DNA of 64,000 bases from Lysobacter sp. TY2-98 (GTDB lineage: Bacteria; Pseudomonadota; Gammaproteobacteria; Xanthomonadales; Xanthomonadaceae): assembly GCF_003367355.1 (NCBI RefSeq), contig NZ_CP031413.1, positions 1,592,921 to 1,656,920 of the forward strand. The letters run 5' to 3'. Both the position numbers and the translations under genes were made by a program. Numbering within the stretch: the stretch's first letter is position 1; each line of letters opens with the position of its first letter. Positions 36,353-44,665 of this stretch are shown one piece after another. The notes beneath the pieces are model-generated. The model ran no database searches, was not told where the DNA came from, and was given only the letters and a program-made list of their open reading frames with translations.

Positions 36353-36832
36353 TCAATGCCGCGTGCTGCCGTGCATGCGGCCGAGCATCACGGCCAGCGC
36401 CATGCCGCCGAGGGACTTCACCAGCGTCGGGTGCTGCGCATAGAACTGGCTCATCTGCCCGACGATGCCGGGGTTCTGCTGCTGCGCCTGCTGCGCGATC
36501 TGCTCCACCTGCTGCGGGGTCGCCCGCGCTGGAGCATTCGGGTCGATGCCGGCCTGCTGCACGACCGGATGGCTCGCACCGCCGAGCCCGCCGAGCAACG
36601 CGCCCAGGATGCCGCTTTTCTGCTGCTCGTTCGCGTGACCGAAAAGCTGGCCGACCATCTGCGCGAACGGCGGCGTCTGGTCGGAATTGAAGGCGTCCTG
36701 CAGCCCCGCGCTCAAGGCCTGCGGCGGCGCCTGCTGCACGATCTGCTCCACCTGCTGCCGCGCTTCCGGTGGCACCGGCGCATTGCCGTGCGTGGAGAGC
36801 TGCTGCGCCAGGCTTTCGAGATTGCTGTTCAT
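36353..36832 (-). CDS. small Gln-rich conserved protein
   Basis: The product is 159 residues from ATG 36832, with a strong GGAGGAGGA ribosome site. It is rich in Gln/Ala/Pro, has two related stretches (PEARQQVEQIVQQAPP and TPQQVEQIAQQAQQQNP), a glycine-rich centre (SGILGALLGGLGGASHPVV) and a hydrophobic C-terminal part. The pattern is common as a small stress-associated protein in xanthomonads, but its role is not known to me. It is monocistronic. Confidence 0.7.
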   Translation of the reverse strand: MNSNLESLAQQLSTHGNAPVPPEARQQVEQIVQQAPPQALSAGLQDAFNSDQTPPFAQMVGQLFGHANEQQKSGILGALLGGLGGASHPVVQQAGIDPNAPARATPQQVEQIAQQAQQQNPGIVGQMSQFYAQHPTLVKSLGGMALAVMLGRMHGSTRH

Positions 36833-36987
36833 CGCGTGTCCTCCTCCGCTGGGGGCGCGGAGTGGGACGCAGCATTTGACCGCAGGCGTCGACACCGCGC
36901 GAAGCCGCCCCAGTGCGACTTCAGGACGAGTGACGGGTGCGCTGCATCGGGCGCGTCATTGCTCGTTTCGACGCTGACGTCCCGCGA

Positions 36988-37464
36988 TTACGGCTTGAGC
37001 CAGGCGCTACACTTGTCCAGTTCGTCGACGGCGCCCATCAGCGGAAGATCGAGATGGAACTGCTTCAGCTTGCCGTCGATCAGAAGGGACTGCGAAAGGC
37101 GCAGGTTCTGTCCATTCGCGCGCATCTGATTGATCAGTGCCGCCGTGTTCTTGCGCGACATGGTCGGAAAGCCGCCGTCGAGCACGGGATTGGCGTCCAC
37201 CTGCAACGTCAGATCCATCGGTGTGGCGTCGGACCCCTCGAGCGACAGCTCCCCGCTGCTCTCGCGCCCGTAGAAGAAGATCATCGGGAAAGGCTTCGTG
37301 CGCAGCGGGTACACCGCGCACGTGCGCGTGCCGGCCGGGTCGGTCGATTGGTGCGACACCCATTTGGGCGCGGTCGCGTCGGCGGCAGGCGCGTCCTGCG
37401 CGAATACAGCGGTCGGGAGAAGCGCGATCGGGGACAGTAAGCAAGCGGTGCGAAGGCGGAACAT
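36988..37464 (-). CDS. small exported protein, unknown function
   Basis: The product is 158 residues from ATG 37464, chosen because a signal peptide (MFRLRTACLLSPIALLPTAVFA) follows it; the frame extends further upstream but implausibly. The mature part is beta-rich with two Cys (RTCAVYPL, DKCSAWL), with a TFFYGRES-like strand (MIFFYGRESSGELSLEG). It resembles a small invasion-associated or PilZ-unrelated beta-barrel, but no firm family was identified. Confidence 0.65.
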   Translation of the reverse strand: MFRLRTACLLSPIALLPTAVFAQDAPAADATAPKWVSHQSTDPAGTRTCAVYPLRTKPFPMIFFYGRESSGELSLEGSDATPMDLTLQVDANPVLDGGFPTMSRKNTAALINQMRANGQNLRLSQSLLIDGKLKQFHLDLPLMGAVDELDKCSAWLKP

Positions 37465-37803
37465 GGAGGGGTCCGATGAATGTTGCGACGGAAATGAGCC
37501 GCGAGCGGGCTGCACGCATAGGCGCAGGGTCGCGGCGGCGTTCGTGTCGCTAACGGCCAACGCGGCAAATGGTGTAGTCGGGACAGCCGTGCGGGTCGGC
37601 AACATCGAGCTCAGCCGCGATTGTCTGCAGCGTCCGTACGCAGCGCGATCGATGCTCCCGCGCCATGATTGAGCGCCCGCCGCACCCTGCCCGGTCGGCG
37701 AGCTTGGACACGCCGGAAGGGCGCGGCGCAGACGGGTCAGGACGAAACTCGCTGGTGCCCCGGCTTCGTTGTTTCTCGATTGGCAGCCACGCTCTCGACG
37801 GAC

Positions 37804-38247
37804 CTACTCTCGCGACGACTCCCATTCCGCGAGCTGCGCCTTCCGCACGAACGACATCGCGCCGATGTACAGGTTCCAGTACGCCGGCTTGCCGCGCTTC
37901 TCGTAGAAGGCCGACGCGGCCTCCGAGCAGCTGTCGTGTCGGAGATCCGTCCAACACTCGCCGCTCCACACCACGCGCGACCCCTGGTGCTGGACCGCAT
38001 CCAGCCGCGCCAGCACCAGCCCCGGCACGTAGTGCTGCTGGGTCGGCCATGGCTTCGAGCTGCTGTTCTCGACGACGGTGATGACGTTGTTCTTGACCTC
38101 GATCGTCACCTTCTCACGCGTCGCGTACCACTTGCCCTGGAGTTCCTGCAACGTATTTCCCTCATCCGCCGCGCGCAGGTCGCCCGCTACCGATAACGCA
38201 GCGAGCAACACGCCCAGCGCCAACATCGAGATGAACTTCGTCGCCAT
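37804..38247 (-). CDS. small exported protein, unknown function
   Basis: The product is 147 residues with a signal peptide ending LRAAD. The mature domain begins with LQELQGKWYATREKVTIEVKNN, a lipocalin-like or beta-sandwich opening, and has two Cys (SGECWTD, DSCSEAAS). No assigned function. It lies 60 bp downstream of another exported-protein gene on the same strand and may share its transcript. Confidence 0.7.
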   Translation of the reverse strand: MATKFISMLALGVLLAALSVAGDLRAADEGNTLQELQGKWYATREKVTIEVKNNVITVVENSSSKPWPTQQHYVPGLVLARLDAVQHQGSRVVWSGECWTDLRHDSCSEAASAFYEKRGKPAYWNLYIGAMSFVRKAQLAEWESSRE

Positions 38248-38307
38248 GTCGCCCCCATCTGAGTTGCGGATAAAAAGCTTGCAATCGAACCCGACGCTTT
38301 TTCGCGC

Positions 38308-39021
38308 TCAAAGCGATGTCAGGTTCGTCCGACCGCCGACGTGCACCACGTATTCGAAGTTCTGCACCATCGTGCCGTAGCCACGATCACGGCCGGAGTC
38401 GTAGTTCGCACCGACCGTAATGACATGCCGTCCGCGGGGCAGCGGTCTGAGAAACAGCCAGTAACCGTCCGCCGCGGCGTTCGCGTTACGCGCGGCGAGT
38501 TCGAAGCAGCGCCCGCTTCTCACGCGAAAAGCGGTGACGTCAGGCACCTTGACGCCATCGACCAGGACAACGGCACTCGCCAGGTTGTCGTTGTTCACCG
38601 CGGCGGATCGACGCAGACCCTCGCAGGCCGCGCTACTCAGATGCGCTGTCGCGGGAACGCGCATCTGCACCATGTTGATGATCGGAATCAGCAGGTACTT
38701 GCCTTCCGGCACCACGCATTCGCGGTGTGCGTCGAACGAGCCGTCCGTGCCGGCCAGATACCAGACCGGGCCGTCCTGACCCCGATCACAGATACGACCG
38801 TCGGGATCCAGGAACGGCTCGATGGGCTGCGACAGCGCCCAGTTCCACCACCGCCCGGTCCATTCGCCAAAGCTCGCACCTTCGACCACGGTGTCTGCGG
38901 GCAACAGCCAGGAATTTGCTGCGGGCGATGCAGCACGCTCAACCCGCGCGCCTGCGCTTGCCGAAGTCGCAGCCATCACCGCAGCGAACGTGGCCCCCGA
39001 AAATCGTGCACGTCGATTCAT
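38308..39021 (-). CDS. conserved exported protein, WWNWAL/GPVWYLAGT family, unknown function
   Basis: The product is 237 residues with a signal peptide (twin Arg early: MNRRARFSGATFAAVMAA). The mature protein has the family pattern EWTGRWWNWALSQP, then FLDPDGRICDRGQDGPVWYL AGT with two Cys, then a VPEGKYLLIPIIN strand and ending with a beta-rich region (GRHVITVGANYDSG). I know this pattern from many uncharacterised bacterial exported proteins; no function is assigned. Tat export is possible but the second Arg pair is not followed by a canonical motif. Confidence 0.78.
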   Translation of the reverse strand: MNRRARFSGATFAAVMAATSASAGARVERAASPAANSWLLPADTVVEGASFGEWTGRWWNWALSQPIEPFLDPDGRICDRGQDGPVWYLAGTDGSFDAHRECVVPEGKYLLIPIINMVQMRVPATAHLSSAACEGLRRSAAVNNDNLASAVVLVDGVKVPDVTAFRVRSGRCFELAARNANAAADGYWLFLRPLPRGRHVITVGANYDSGRDRGYGTMVQNFEYVVHVGGRTNLTSL

Positions 39022-39310
39022 CGCTTCCCCCTAAGCGGCCCATATGCCCGACGGCCGTAAGGCGCTCGGTTCGGACCCGGCCCCACCTGGGTCCGGACGT
39101 CAACCTAATCCAGCTCGATATTGGTGGCAATGCGGATTTGTCAGCCGTTGCTGCGCGGAAAATCACCGCGGCGTCCGCGTTATCTCTCTTAGCCCAACCC
39201 GGCTGCGGTAGGGGCGGAGTTCCCTGTCGTTGCATGTGCGCAGTCGCTCGCTCACGACACCATTACGGCCGCTTGGCACGCTGTGCTGCCTCCAAGCAGC
39301 CGATAGCGCG

Positions 39311-40528
39311 ATGGATTTGAAGAGCGGCTACCCGTACTGGGCGATACGCAGCGGCCTCATGCATGCGTTTCCTCGCATGGAGGCGGACACGCGCGTCGAT
39401 GTCGCGATCATCGGCGGCGGCATCACGGGTGCGCTGATCGCGCATGAGCTCGCGAGCGCAGGCCATGCCGTTGCCGTGCTCGAACAACGCGACGTCGCGT
39501 GGGGGAGCACGGCCGCGAGCACCGCGCTGTTGCAATACGAGATCGACGCGCACCTGACGGATCTCTGCAGGCGCTACGGGGAGCGCGACGGCGTGCTCGC
39601 GTACCGCGCGTGCAGCGAAGGCGTCGACCGGGTGGCCGAGCTTGCAAAGTCCGTCGGCAATGTCGATTTCCGCGCGCAGCAAAGCCTCTACTACGCGAGC
39701 AAGGCGCGACACGTCGAACCGCTCAAGGCCGAGGCGGCGCTGCGTGCACGCCACGGCTTCGACGTCGAATGGCTCGACGCCGCGCACGTGCAGGCCCGCT
39801 ATCGCATCGATGCACCCGGCGCGATCCTCAGCGCGCAGGCGGCGCGCATCGATCCCTATCGCATGGCGTACCGCCTGCTCACGCAGCTGATGAGGCGCGG
39901 CGTCGAGGTCTACGACCGCACCCGGGTTGAACGCATCGAACCGCGGCGTGGTGGCGTGCGGCTCACCGTCACGACAGGCCAGGCGATCGAGGCGTCACAC
40001 GTGGTGGTCGCCGCCGGCTACGCCTCGCAGCAGTGGTTGCCCAGCGGCCTGGCGAAGAGCCGCTCGAGCTATGCGTTCATCACCGATCCGCTCGACGCCG
40101 AACTGATCGGCGAGTTGCGCCACGCGGTGGTGTGGGAATCCGCACGCCCGTATCTATACGTGCGCAGCACGGGTGACCACCGGCTGCTGATCGGTGGCGA
40201 CGACGATGCGGTCGACGTTCCGGCGCGACGGGACGCACGCGTGCAGAAGAAGGTGCGCTCGCTGTGCAAACAGGTCGCCGCGCGCATGCCGCACCTGGAC
40301 CTCACGCCGGCCTTCGCCTGGGGTGGCACGTTTGCCGAAACGTCCGACGCGCTGCCGTGGTTCGGCCCACATCCGACATGGGGCCCGCGCGTGCAGTTCG
40401 CCATGGCCTACGGCGGCAACGGCATCACCTACAGCGCGGTCGGCGCACCGCTGCTACGCGCGCTGATCGAAAAACGCCGCCATCCGCTGGCGGCGCTGTT
40501 CGGGTTCGGGCGATTGGAGCGGATGTAG
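39311..40528 (+). CDS. FAD-dependent amino-acid/glycine oxidase-type oxidoreductase (DAO family)
   Basis: The product is 405 residues from ATG 39311 (an earlier in-frame ATG at 39230 adds a short unrelated leader). The dinucleotide fold motif is VDVAIIGGGITGALIAHEL with a VLEQRDVAWGSTAAST continuation that contacts FAD. The C-terminal ATFA-like GGTFAETSDALPWFGPHP and FAMAYGGNGITYSAVG motifs are those of the DAO family (glycine oxidase, sarcosine oxidase, PuuB-like). The substrate is unknown; no partner gene lies next to it. Confidence 0.9.
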   Translation: MDLKSGYPYWAIRSGLMHAFPRMEADTRVDVAIIGGGITGALIAHELASAGHAVAVLEQRDVAWGSTAASTALLQYEIDAHLTDLCRRYGERDGVLAYRACSEGVDRVAELAKSVGNVDFRAQQSLYYASKARHVEPLKAEAALRARHGFDVEWLDAAHVQARYRIDAPGAILSAQAARIDPYRMAYRLLTQLMRRGVEVYDRTRVERIEPRRGGVRLTVTTGQAIEASHVVVAAGYASQQWLPSGLAKSRSSYAFITDPLDAELIGELRHAVVWESARPYLYVRSTGDHRLLIGGDDDAVDVPARRDARVQKKVRSLCKQVAARMPHLDLTPAFAWGGTFAETSDALPWFGPHPTWGPRVQFAMAYGGNGITYSAVGAPLLRALIEKRRHPLAALFGFGRLERM

Positions 40529-40535
40529 CGCGAGC

Positions 40536-41219
40536 TCAGCCCTTGCCCAGCAGCGCGATCAGCGCATTCGCGGCGTCGGCGGATGACGCCGGGTTCTGCC
40601 CCGTGACCAGGTTGCCGTCGATCACGACGTGGCTGGCGAAGTCGGCCCCTTTCTCGTAGCGGCCACCCTTCGCCTTCAGCATGTCCTCGACCAGGAACGG
40701 CACCACCTTGGTCAGGCCCACCGCTTCCTCTTCGCTGTTCGTGAAGCCGGTGACCTTGCGCCCCTGCACCAACGGCGCGTCGTCGATGGCCTTCGCGTCC
40801 CGCAATACACCGGGCGCGTGGCATACCAGGCCGAGCGGCTTCACCGCCGCGTACGTGGACTGGATCAGCGAAATCGAATGCGGATCGGAGACGAGATCCC
40901 ACAGCGGGCCGTGGCCGCCGGGATAAAACACCGCGTCGTACTCGCTCGCCTGCAGGCCCGCCAGCTTCGCCGTGTTCGCCAACGCCTGCTTCGCCGCGTC
41001 GTCCCCGGCGAAACGACGCGTGGCGTCCGTCTGCGCGTCAGGGGCATCACTGCGCGGGTCCAACGGCGGCTGGCCGCCCTTGGGCGACGCCAGCGCGACG
41101 TCGAAGCCGGCGTCCTTGAACACGTAGTACGGCGCCGCGAATTCCTCCAGCCAGAACCCCGTCTTCTCGCCCGTGTCGCCCAGGCGGTCGTGCGACGTCA
41201 ACACCATCAGGATCTTCAT
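40536..41219 (-). CDS. DJ-1/PfpI (Hsp31-like) type 1 glutamine amidotransferase-fold protein
   Basis: The product is 227 residues. The nucleophile elbow is GLVCHAPGVL with the reactive Cys; PGGHGPLWDL carries the upstream glycine loop, and FTNSEEEAVGL the cap region. The fold and length match the Hsp31/YajL-related glyoxalase III or chaperone proteins, which detoxify reactive dicarbonyls. It ends 7 bp after the oxidoreductase gene, which is convergent. Confidence 0.9.
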   Translation of the reverse strand: MKILMVLTSHDRLGDTGEKTGFWLEEFAAPYYVFKDAGFDVALASPKGGQPPLDPRSDAPDAQTDATRRFAGDDAAKQALANTAKLAGLQASEYDAVFYPGGHGPLWDLVSDPHSISLIQSTYAAVKPLGLVCHAPGVLRDAKAIDDAPLVQGRKVTGFTNSEEEAVGLTKVVPFLVEDMLKAKGGRYEKGADFASHVVIDGNLVTGQNPASSADAANALIALLGKG

Positions 41220-41430
41220 GGCCGGCAGTTACGTGAGGGAGGGAGGGCCGCGCACGTTACGCCGGCAGGCGCTAAGCGGTCGTGAGGCGTCGCAGCAGGC
41301 GCCATCGCGCGCGCATCGGCGAGTGCGCGATGCCGCCGTCATCCGCGCCCCGCCGCATCGCCTGAAGCGCGCCGATGCCGCGGCGCGAAAAAGGATTCGG
41401 TTCAATTTCCTCGACGCCGCGGCACGAACT

Positions 41431-41467
41431 GGCACCTGACCCCATTTCTGCGGACGCCATTTCTCCG
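41431..41467 (+). repeat. dispersed CTGACCCC repeat, copy 1
   Basis: The core ACCTGACCCCATTTCTG is followed 11 bp later by a second CCATTTCT. It belongs to a set of degenerate copies found only between 41.4 and 54.9 kb. It lies in the gap between the DJ-1-like gene and the following exported-protein gene. Confidence 0.7.
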
Positions 41468-41487
41468 TTGACCCACGCCTTCGATCT

Positions 41488-43083
41488 TCAGCGCGACGGA
41501 TCCTGCACGAAGCATCCCGCATCACTGAACCAGTGCACCGTCTGTTGCAGCGGCTTCGTCGGGCTGTCCTTGAGGGTGAGCGTGCACTGCAGTTCCGTCG
41601 CATCGCCCGACCGCCCCGGCACCACGGCGCTGGCGGGACCCGTGCGGCCGACGACGCAGCGATACGCCGTTGCAGTCGAGATGTTGATGGCGCCGCCATC
41701 CGTCGTGCGCAGGCTGGCGGTGTAGCCGAAGGTGTGGCCCTCGACCAGCGGGAACGGCTGGCCCTCCAGCGCGTCGATCGACGTGACCTGCGACCTGAAC
41801 TCGTGCGGGCCCATTTGGCTCTGCGACCGCATCGTTCCGTCGAGTGCGAGCAGTCCCGCCCACGTCGTACCGTCATACCGGGTTTCGACACCGCCGGCGC
41901 TCGACGTGGTGTGCACGCGGCAGAGGTTGGACGCCGGCTCGCGCTGCGCACGCAACGTCAGGTTGACCGCAAGCGATCCGGTCTTATGCGAGCCGGACCG
42001 CTCGACGCTTCCACCGCCCGACGCAGGCAGCTGGAAGAACGGATCCTTCGCGATGCGCGACGCGATGGCGTCCGGCACGGTCGCAGCGTTCGTCGACGCG
42101 GCTGCCGAGGCCCCCGTACCGCCGGATTCGCCGCGCAGGCGACGGGCTTCGAGCCGCGCGATCGGTGCATGGCGGCCCTGCGGAAACGACGCGAGATAGT
42201 CGTCGAAGTCCGCGGCCTGGCGGCTGCCGCTGATGCGTCGCCAGAATTCGGCTTCGACGTCGTCGTCGGCGGCCTTGGCGCCTTTGGCGGACGACGAAGC
42301 CGTCGGCGCCGCGGCAGCCGCGGTCTGCCGCGCGGCCGGCGGTGCGGATGCATCGGCCGCATCCGGCACCCACGGCATCTCGATGTTCTTCACCCGCGAG
42401 AACCGGAACGCCTTGCGGTAGTCCTCGAGGTCCTTCGTAGCCTCCGCAGCGGTGTCGCTCGCGATGCAGTTGGGCGACTCGTTGACGCGATACGCCGCTG
42501 CGGCCTGCGCCCCGAACGCCTTCTGCCAACGCTCGAGCGTGCTGAAGTGCGCCATGTCCTGACGCCCCGGCATCTGCACGGGAATGACGGCGCTCGTCAC
42601 CATCGTCCGCGTTTCGACATCGACCATCCGGCAGTAGACGTACTGCGTCGAAGCACCGCGCGGCACGGGTGACGCCGCCGCGTAACGCGACGCGTCGGGC
42701 GTCCACGGCACGTCATGCCAGGTGTAGACGCGAATGCCGAACACGCGCTTGCCCATGATCTCGGCCACGCGCGCACGCGTGGCATCCACGGTGGCGCGGT
42801 CGGCCACCACGCACTGCTTCATGCCCGCGCCGCCGAGCGTGCCGACATACGTGTGGAAGTCGGTGGCGAGGTCGTCCGCGCTGGCCGACGGCGGCGGCGT
42901 GAACACTGACGACACCCAGATGTGCCGGCCACCCGAATCGTCCACGGTGCAATAAGCCGACGACGCCTCCGCAAATGCCGCGAGCGGGCAGCCGGCCAGA
43001 ATTGCCAGAGCCAGCAGCACGACACCCGCACGTGCCTTGCTATTCGCGGCTGACAGGCCGCGACGTTCGTCATTGCGCATCAT
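41488..43083 (-). CDS. large exported protein with a caspase-associated repeat motif, unknown function
   Basis: The product is 531 residues from ATG 43083 with AAGGGG upstream. A signal segment ends near AAFAEASS. The N-terminal exported domain has several Cys (AYCTVDD, KQCVVAD, QYVYCRM, PNCIASD). An Ala-rich linker (about residues 255-290) leads to EFWRRISGSRQAADFDDYLASFPQGRHAPIA, which matches the fWxxIxxSxxxxdFxxYLxxFPxGrhaxlA repeat known next to caspase-like and Sel1 domains. The C-terminal half is beta-rich with three Cys. No caspase domain is present here. Confidence 0.75.
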   Translation of the reverse strand: MMRNDERRGLSAANSKARAGVVLLALAILAGCPLAAFAEASSAYCTVDDSGGRHIWVSSVFTPPPSASADDLATDFHTYVGTLGGAGMKQCVVADRATVDATRARVAEIMGKRVFGIRVYTWHDVPWTPDASRYAAASPVPRGASTQYVYCRMVDVETRTMVTSAVIPVQMPGRQDMAHFSTLERWQKAFGAQAAAAYRVNESPNCIASDTAAEATKDLEDYRKAFRFSRVKNIEMPWVPDAADASAPPAARQTAAAAAPTASSSAKGAKAADDDVEAEFWRRISGSRQAADFDDYLASFPQGRHAPIARLEARRLRGESGGTGASAAASTNAATVPDAIASRIAKDPFFQLPASGGGSVERSGSHKTGSLAVNLTLRAQREPASNLCRVHTTSSAGGVETRYDGTTWAGLLALDGTMRSQSQMGPHEFRSQVTSIDALEGQPFPLVEGHTFGYTASLRTTDGGAINISTATAYRCVVGRTGPASAVVPGRSGDATELQCTLTLKDSPTKPLQQTVHWFSDAGCFVQDPSR

Positions 43084-43408
43084 CGTTTTCCCCTTGAACG
43101 ATTCGCGACGGTGGCCGCCGCAGCGAGCCCCCGCCCGCCTTGAGGCGCATATTGCCATCGGCAGGCAATGCTCAGCCGCGCGAAGAAAAAAATGACGGGC
43201 GACCTCGCGCCGCGATCACTGGGGCCCGCATTTTCCCGGCAAGACGCGGACCCGTCGCCGTTTCCCCCTCTTCTATGCGTACGCGCCCTGCCTGAGAGAA
43301 ATGGACCCTGGCCCGTTTCCGTCTGGGTCAGGGCGGTGTTTCGGAAAGTGTCCTGAAATGGAGGCTGACCCCATTTCTTGGATCCATTTCTCTGCGACCG
43401 CGCTTGCT
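43084..43408. other. 325-bp intergenic stretch with a palindromic repeat element
   Basis: No gene is seen. The second half (43296-43392) is a self-complementary repeat element described separately. The first part is GC-rich and includes the upstream region of the 531-residue exported protein. Confidence 0.5.
43296..43392. repeat. 97-bp element bounded by inverted GAGAAATGGA / TCCATTTCTC
   Basis: The ends form a perfect 10-bp inverted repeat. Inside are one inverted and one direct copy of the dispersed core (GGGTCAGGG and CTGACCCCATTTC), so the element can fold on itself. This resembles a miniature element mobilised in trans. No transposase is adjacent. Confidence 0.65.
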
Positions 43409-43843
43409 TCAACGCGGCGGATGATCCGCCAGGAAACTGCCGACCGCTGCGCTTCGTGCCGCGTCCATCTGCGGGGACGCCACGGCCGATGTCGGCGCCG
43501 GCGCGACATTGCGCGAGGTGGAGGACACTGCACTCGTCGACGACGTGCGGACGTCGACGGTGGATCGCGCACGAGACGTCACCGGTGGCGCGGCCGACGT
43601 GCGGACAGCGGAACGCGCCGCAACCGGCACCGGCGCGCGGCCGATCACGACTCCGGGGAACAGCCACAGGTCGCGCTGCCGCCGGCCGTGCTTCCAAGCC
43701 TTGGCGTACTCACCATGATCATGACGATGACCATGGCCGTGTCCGTGCTTGCCGTGCTTGGCATCGACCACCGTGGGTGTGCACAACGCTGCCGCGACCA
43801 GCACGGCGACGACGCGAGGAAAGAGAGGTGCGGTTCGAGTCAT
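43409..43843 (-). CDS. small exported His-rich protein
   Basis: The product is 144 residues from ATG 43843. The signal peptide ends at VVDAKH and is followed directly by an extreme His/Gly/Lys stretch (KHGKHGHGHGHRHDHGEY) that could bind metal ions such as Ni, Cu or Zn. The remainder is Ser/Ala/Thr/Val-rich and probably unstructured, apart from RRQRDLWLFPGVVIG. Function is unknown. Confidence 0.6.
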   Translation of the reverse strand: MTRTAPLFPRVVAVLVAAALCTPTVVDAKHGKHGHGHGHRHDHGEYAKAWKHGRRQRDLWLFPGVVIGRAPVPVAARSAVRTSAAPPVTSRARSTVDVRTSSTSAVSSTSRNVAPAPTSAVASPQMDAARSAAVGSFLADHPPR

Positions 43844-44200
43844 CGCACGACCCTGCACCGCACCGGCTCAACGCCCCGTCGAATCCGCCGGGACGTCCCG
43901 CCGCCCGGCCGGTCTCCGTTCGGGTTGGCCCAGCGGACGTGAAGAGCGGGACCGGGGGAAACCAGACGGCCGGGGGCAGCGGGCTTTCCGACCGTGGACT
44001 TCGGCGCTTCTCGTCAGACAGGCGCGCGACGTCGACGGACGACGGGCGTCGTCGGCGAAACGGAGCGGAGGCGCCAGGTGATGGTCGAGAAGGCACTGGA
44101 ATGTCCGGCCGCGGTGCGGGCGCGACCGGCGCGTGCTTAACCGCGCCCGTCGACATTCGGGGTCGGTCGACACCGACCCTGTTGTCTTCGCCAGCCTCGT
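43844..44200. other. 357-bp stretch without a convincing gene
   Basis: All frames here are Arg/Pro/Ala-rich antisense-like open frames without ribosome sites. It separates the His-rich protein gene from the DUF1059 gene, so it carries the promoter of the former. I see no palindrome or repeat. Confidence 0.45.
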
Positions 44201-44419
44201 TCAGGCGCGGGCGCTGCGCGGGTGCTCGACCGGCGGCGAACCTGCGTGGAAGCTGCGGCGGATCATGCTGCGCAGCTCGGGCGTGTCGTGTTCGCCATGT
44301 GCAGCCACTGCGTGGTGCACGGCGGCGTCTTCAAGCTCCCGCTCCGAGTCCGCGGCGATCGCGACGGTGCATCCGGATTCGCTCGGCATCTCCCGGCAGT
44401 CGACGTACTTGCGTGTCAT
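44201..44419 (-). CDS. DUF1059-like small protein
   Basis: The product is 72 residues. MTRKYVDCREMPSESGCTVAI followed by a helix with ADSERELEDAAVHHAVAAHGEHDTPELRSMIRRSF matches the DUF1059 pattern (two Cys near the N-terminus and a conserved HAxxxHG helix). The fold may be zinc-binding; function is unknown. It is short but its composition and codon use are coding. Confidence 0.75.
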   Translation of the reverse strand: MTRKYVDCREMPSESGCTVAIAADSERELEDAAVHHAVAAHGEHDTPELRSMIRRSFHAGSPPVEHPRSARA

Positions 44420-44557
44420 GGCGTACTCCCATAACGGCGGCCAATCCGCCGGCCCAATCTAGGCCTGGGTTCTTGGACACAGCAAGCACGACCGTTGGAC
44501 TACCAAGGCGCGGCCATTTGTCGGAGCAACGGGCCAGGCTCAATTGCGCGAGGAGAT

Positions 44558-44632
44558 GAACCTGACCCCTTCTTTCTGCGATCCCGCGATGCCGTAGGAC
44601 CAGCATGCGAAGGGATCTGACCCATTTCTCTG
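44558..44632 (+). repeat. dispersed CTGACCCC repeats, copies 4-5
   Basis: GAACCTGACCCCTTCTTTCTG at the start and GATCTGACCCATTTCTCTGG at the end, 43 bp apart, are two further degenerate copies in the same orientation. They fill most of the 246-bp gap between the DUF1059 and TPR genes. Confidence 0.65.
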
Positions 44633-44665
44633 GGAATTTGCACTCTGCGCCGTGTTTAAGCCGTT

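Noticed and set aside
43844-44200. Open frames in both strands as a small gene
   Set aside because: They are Arg/Pro/Ala-rich without ribosome sites and have no resemblance to any family.
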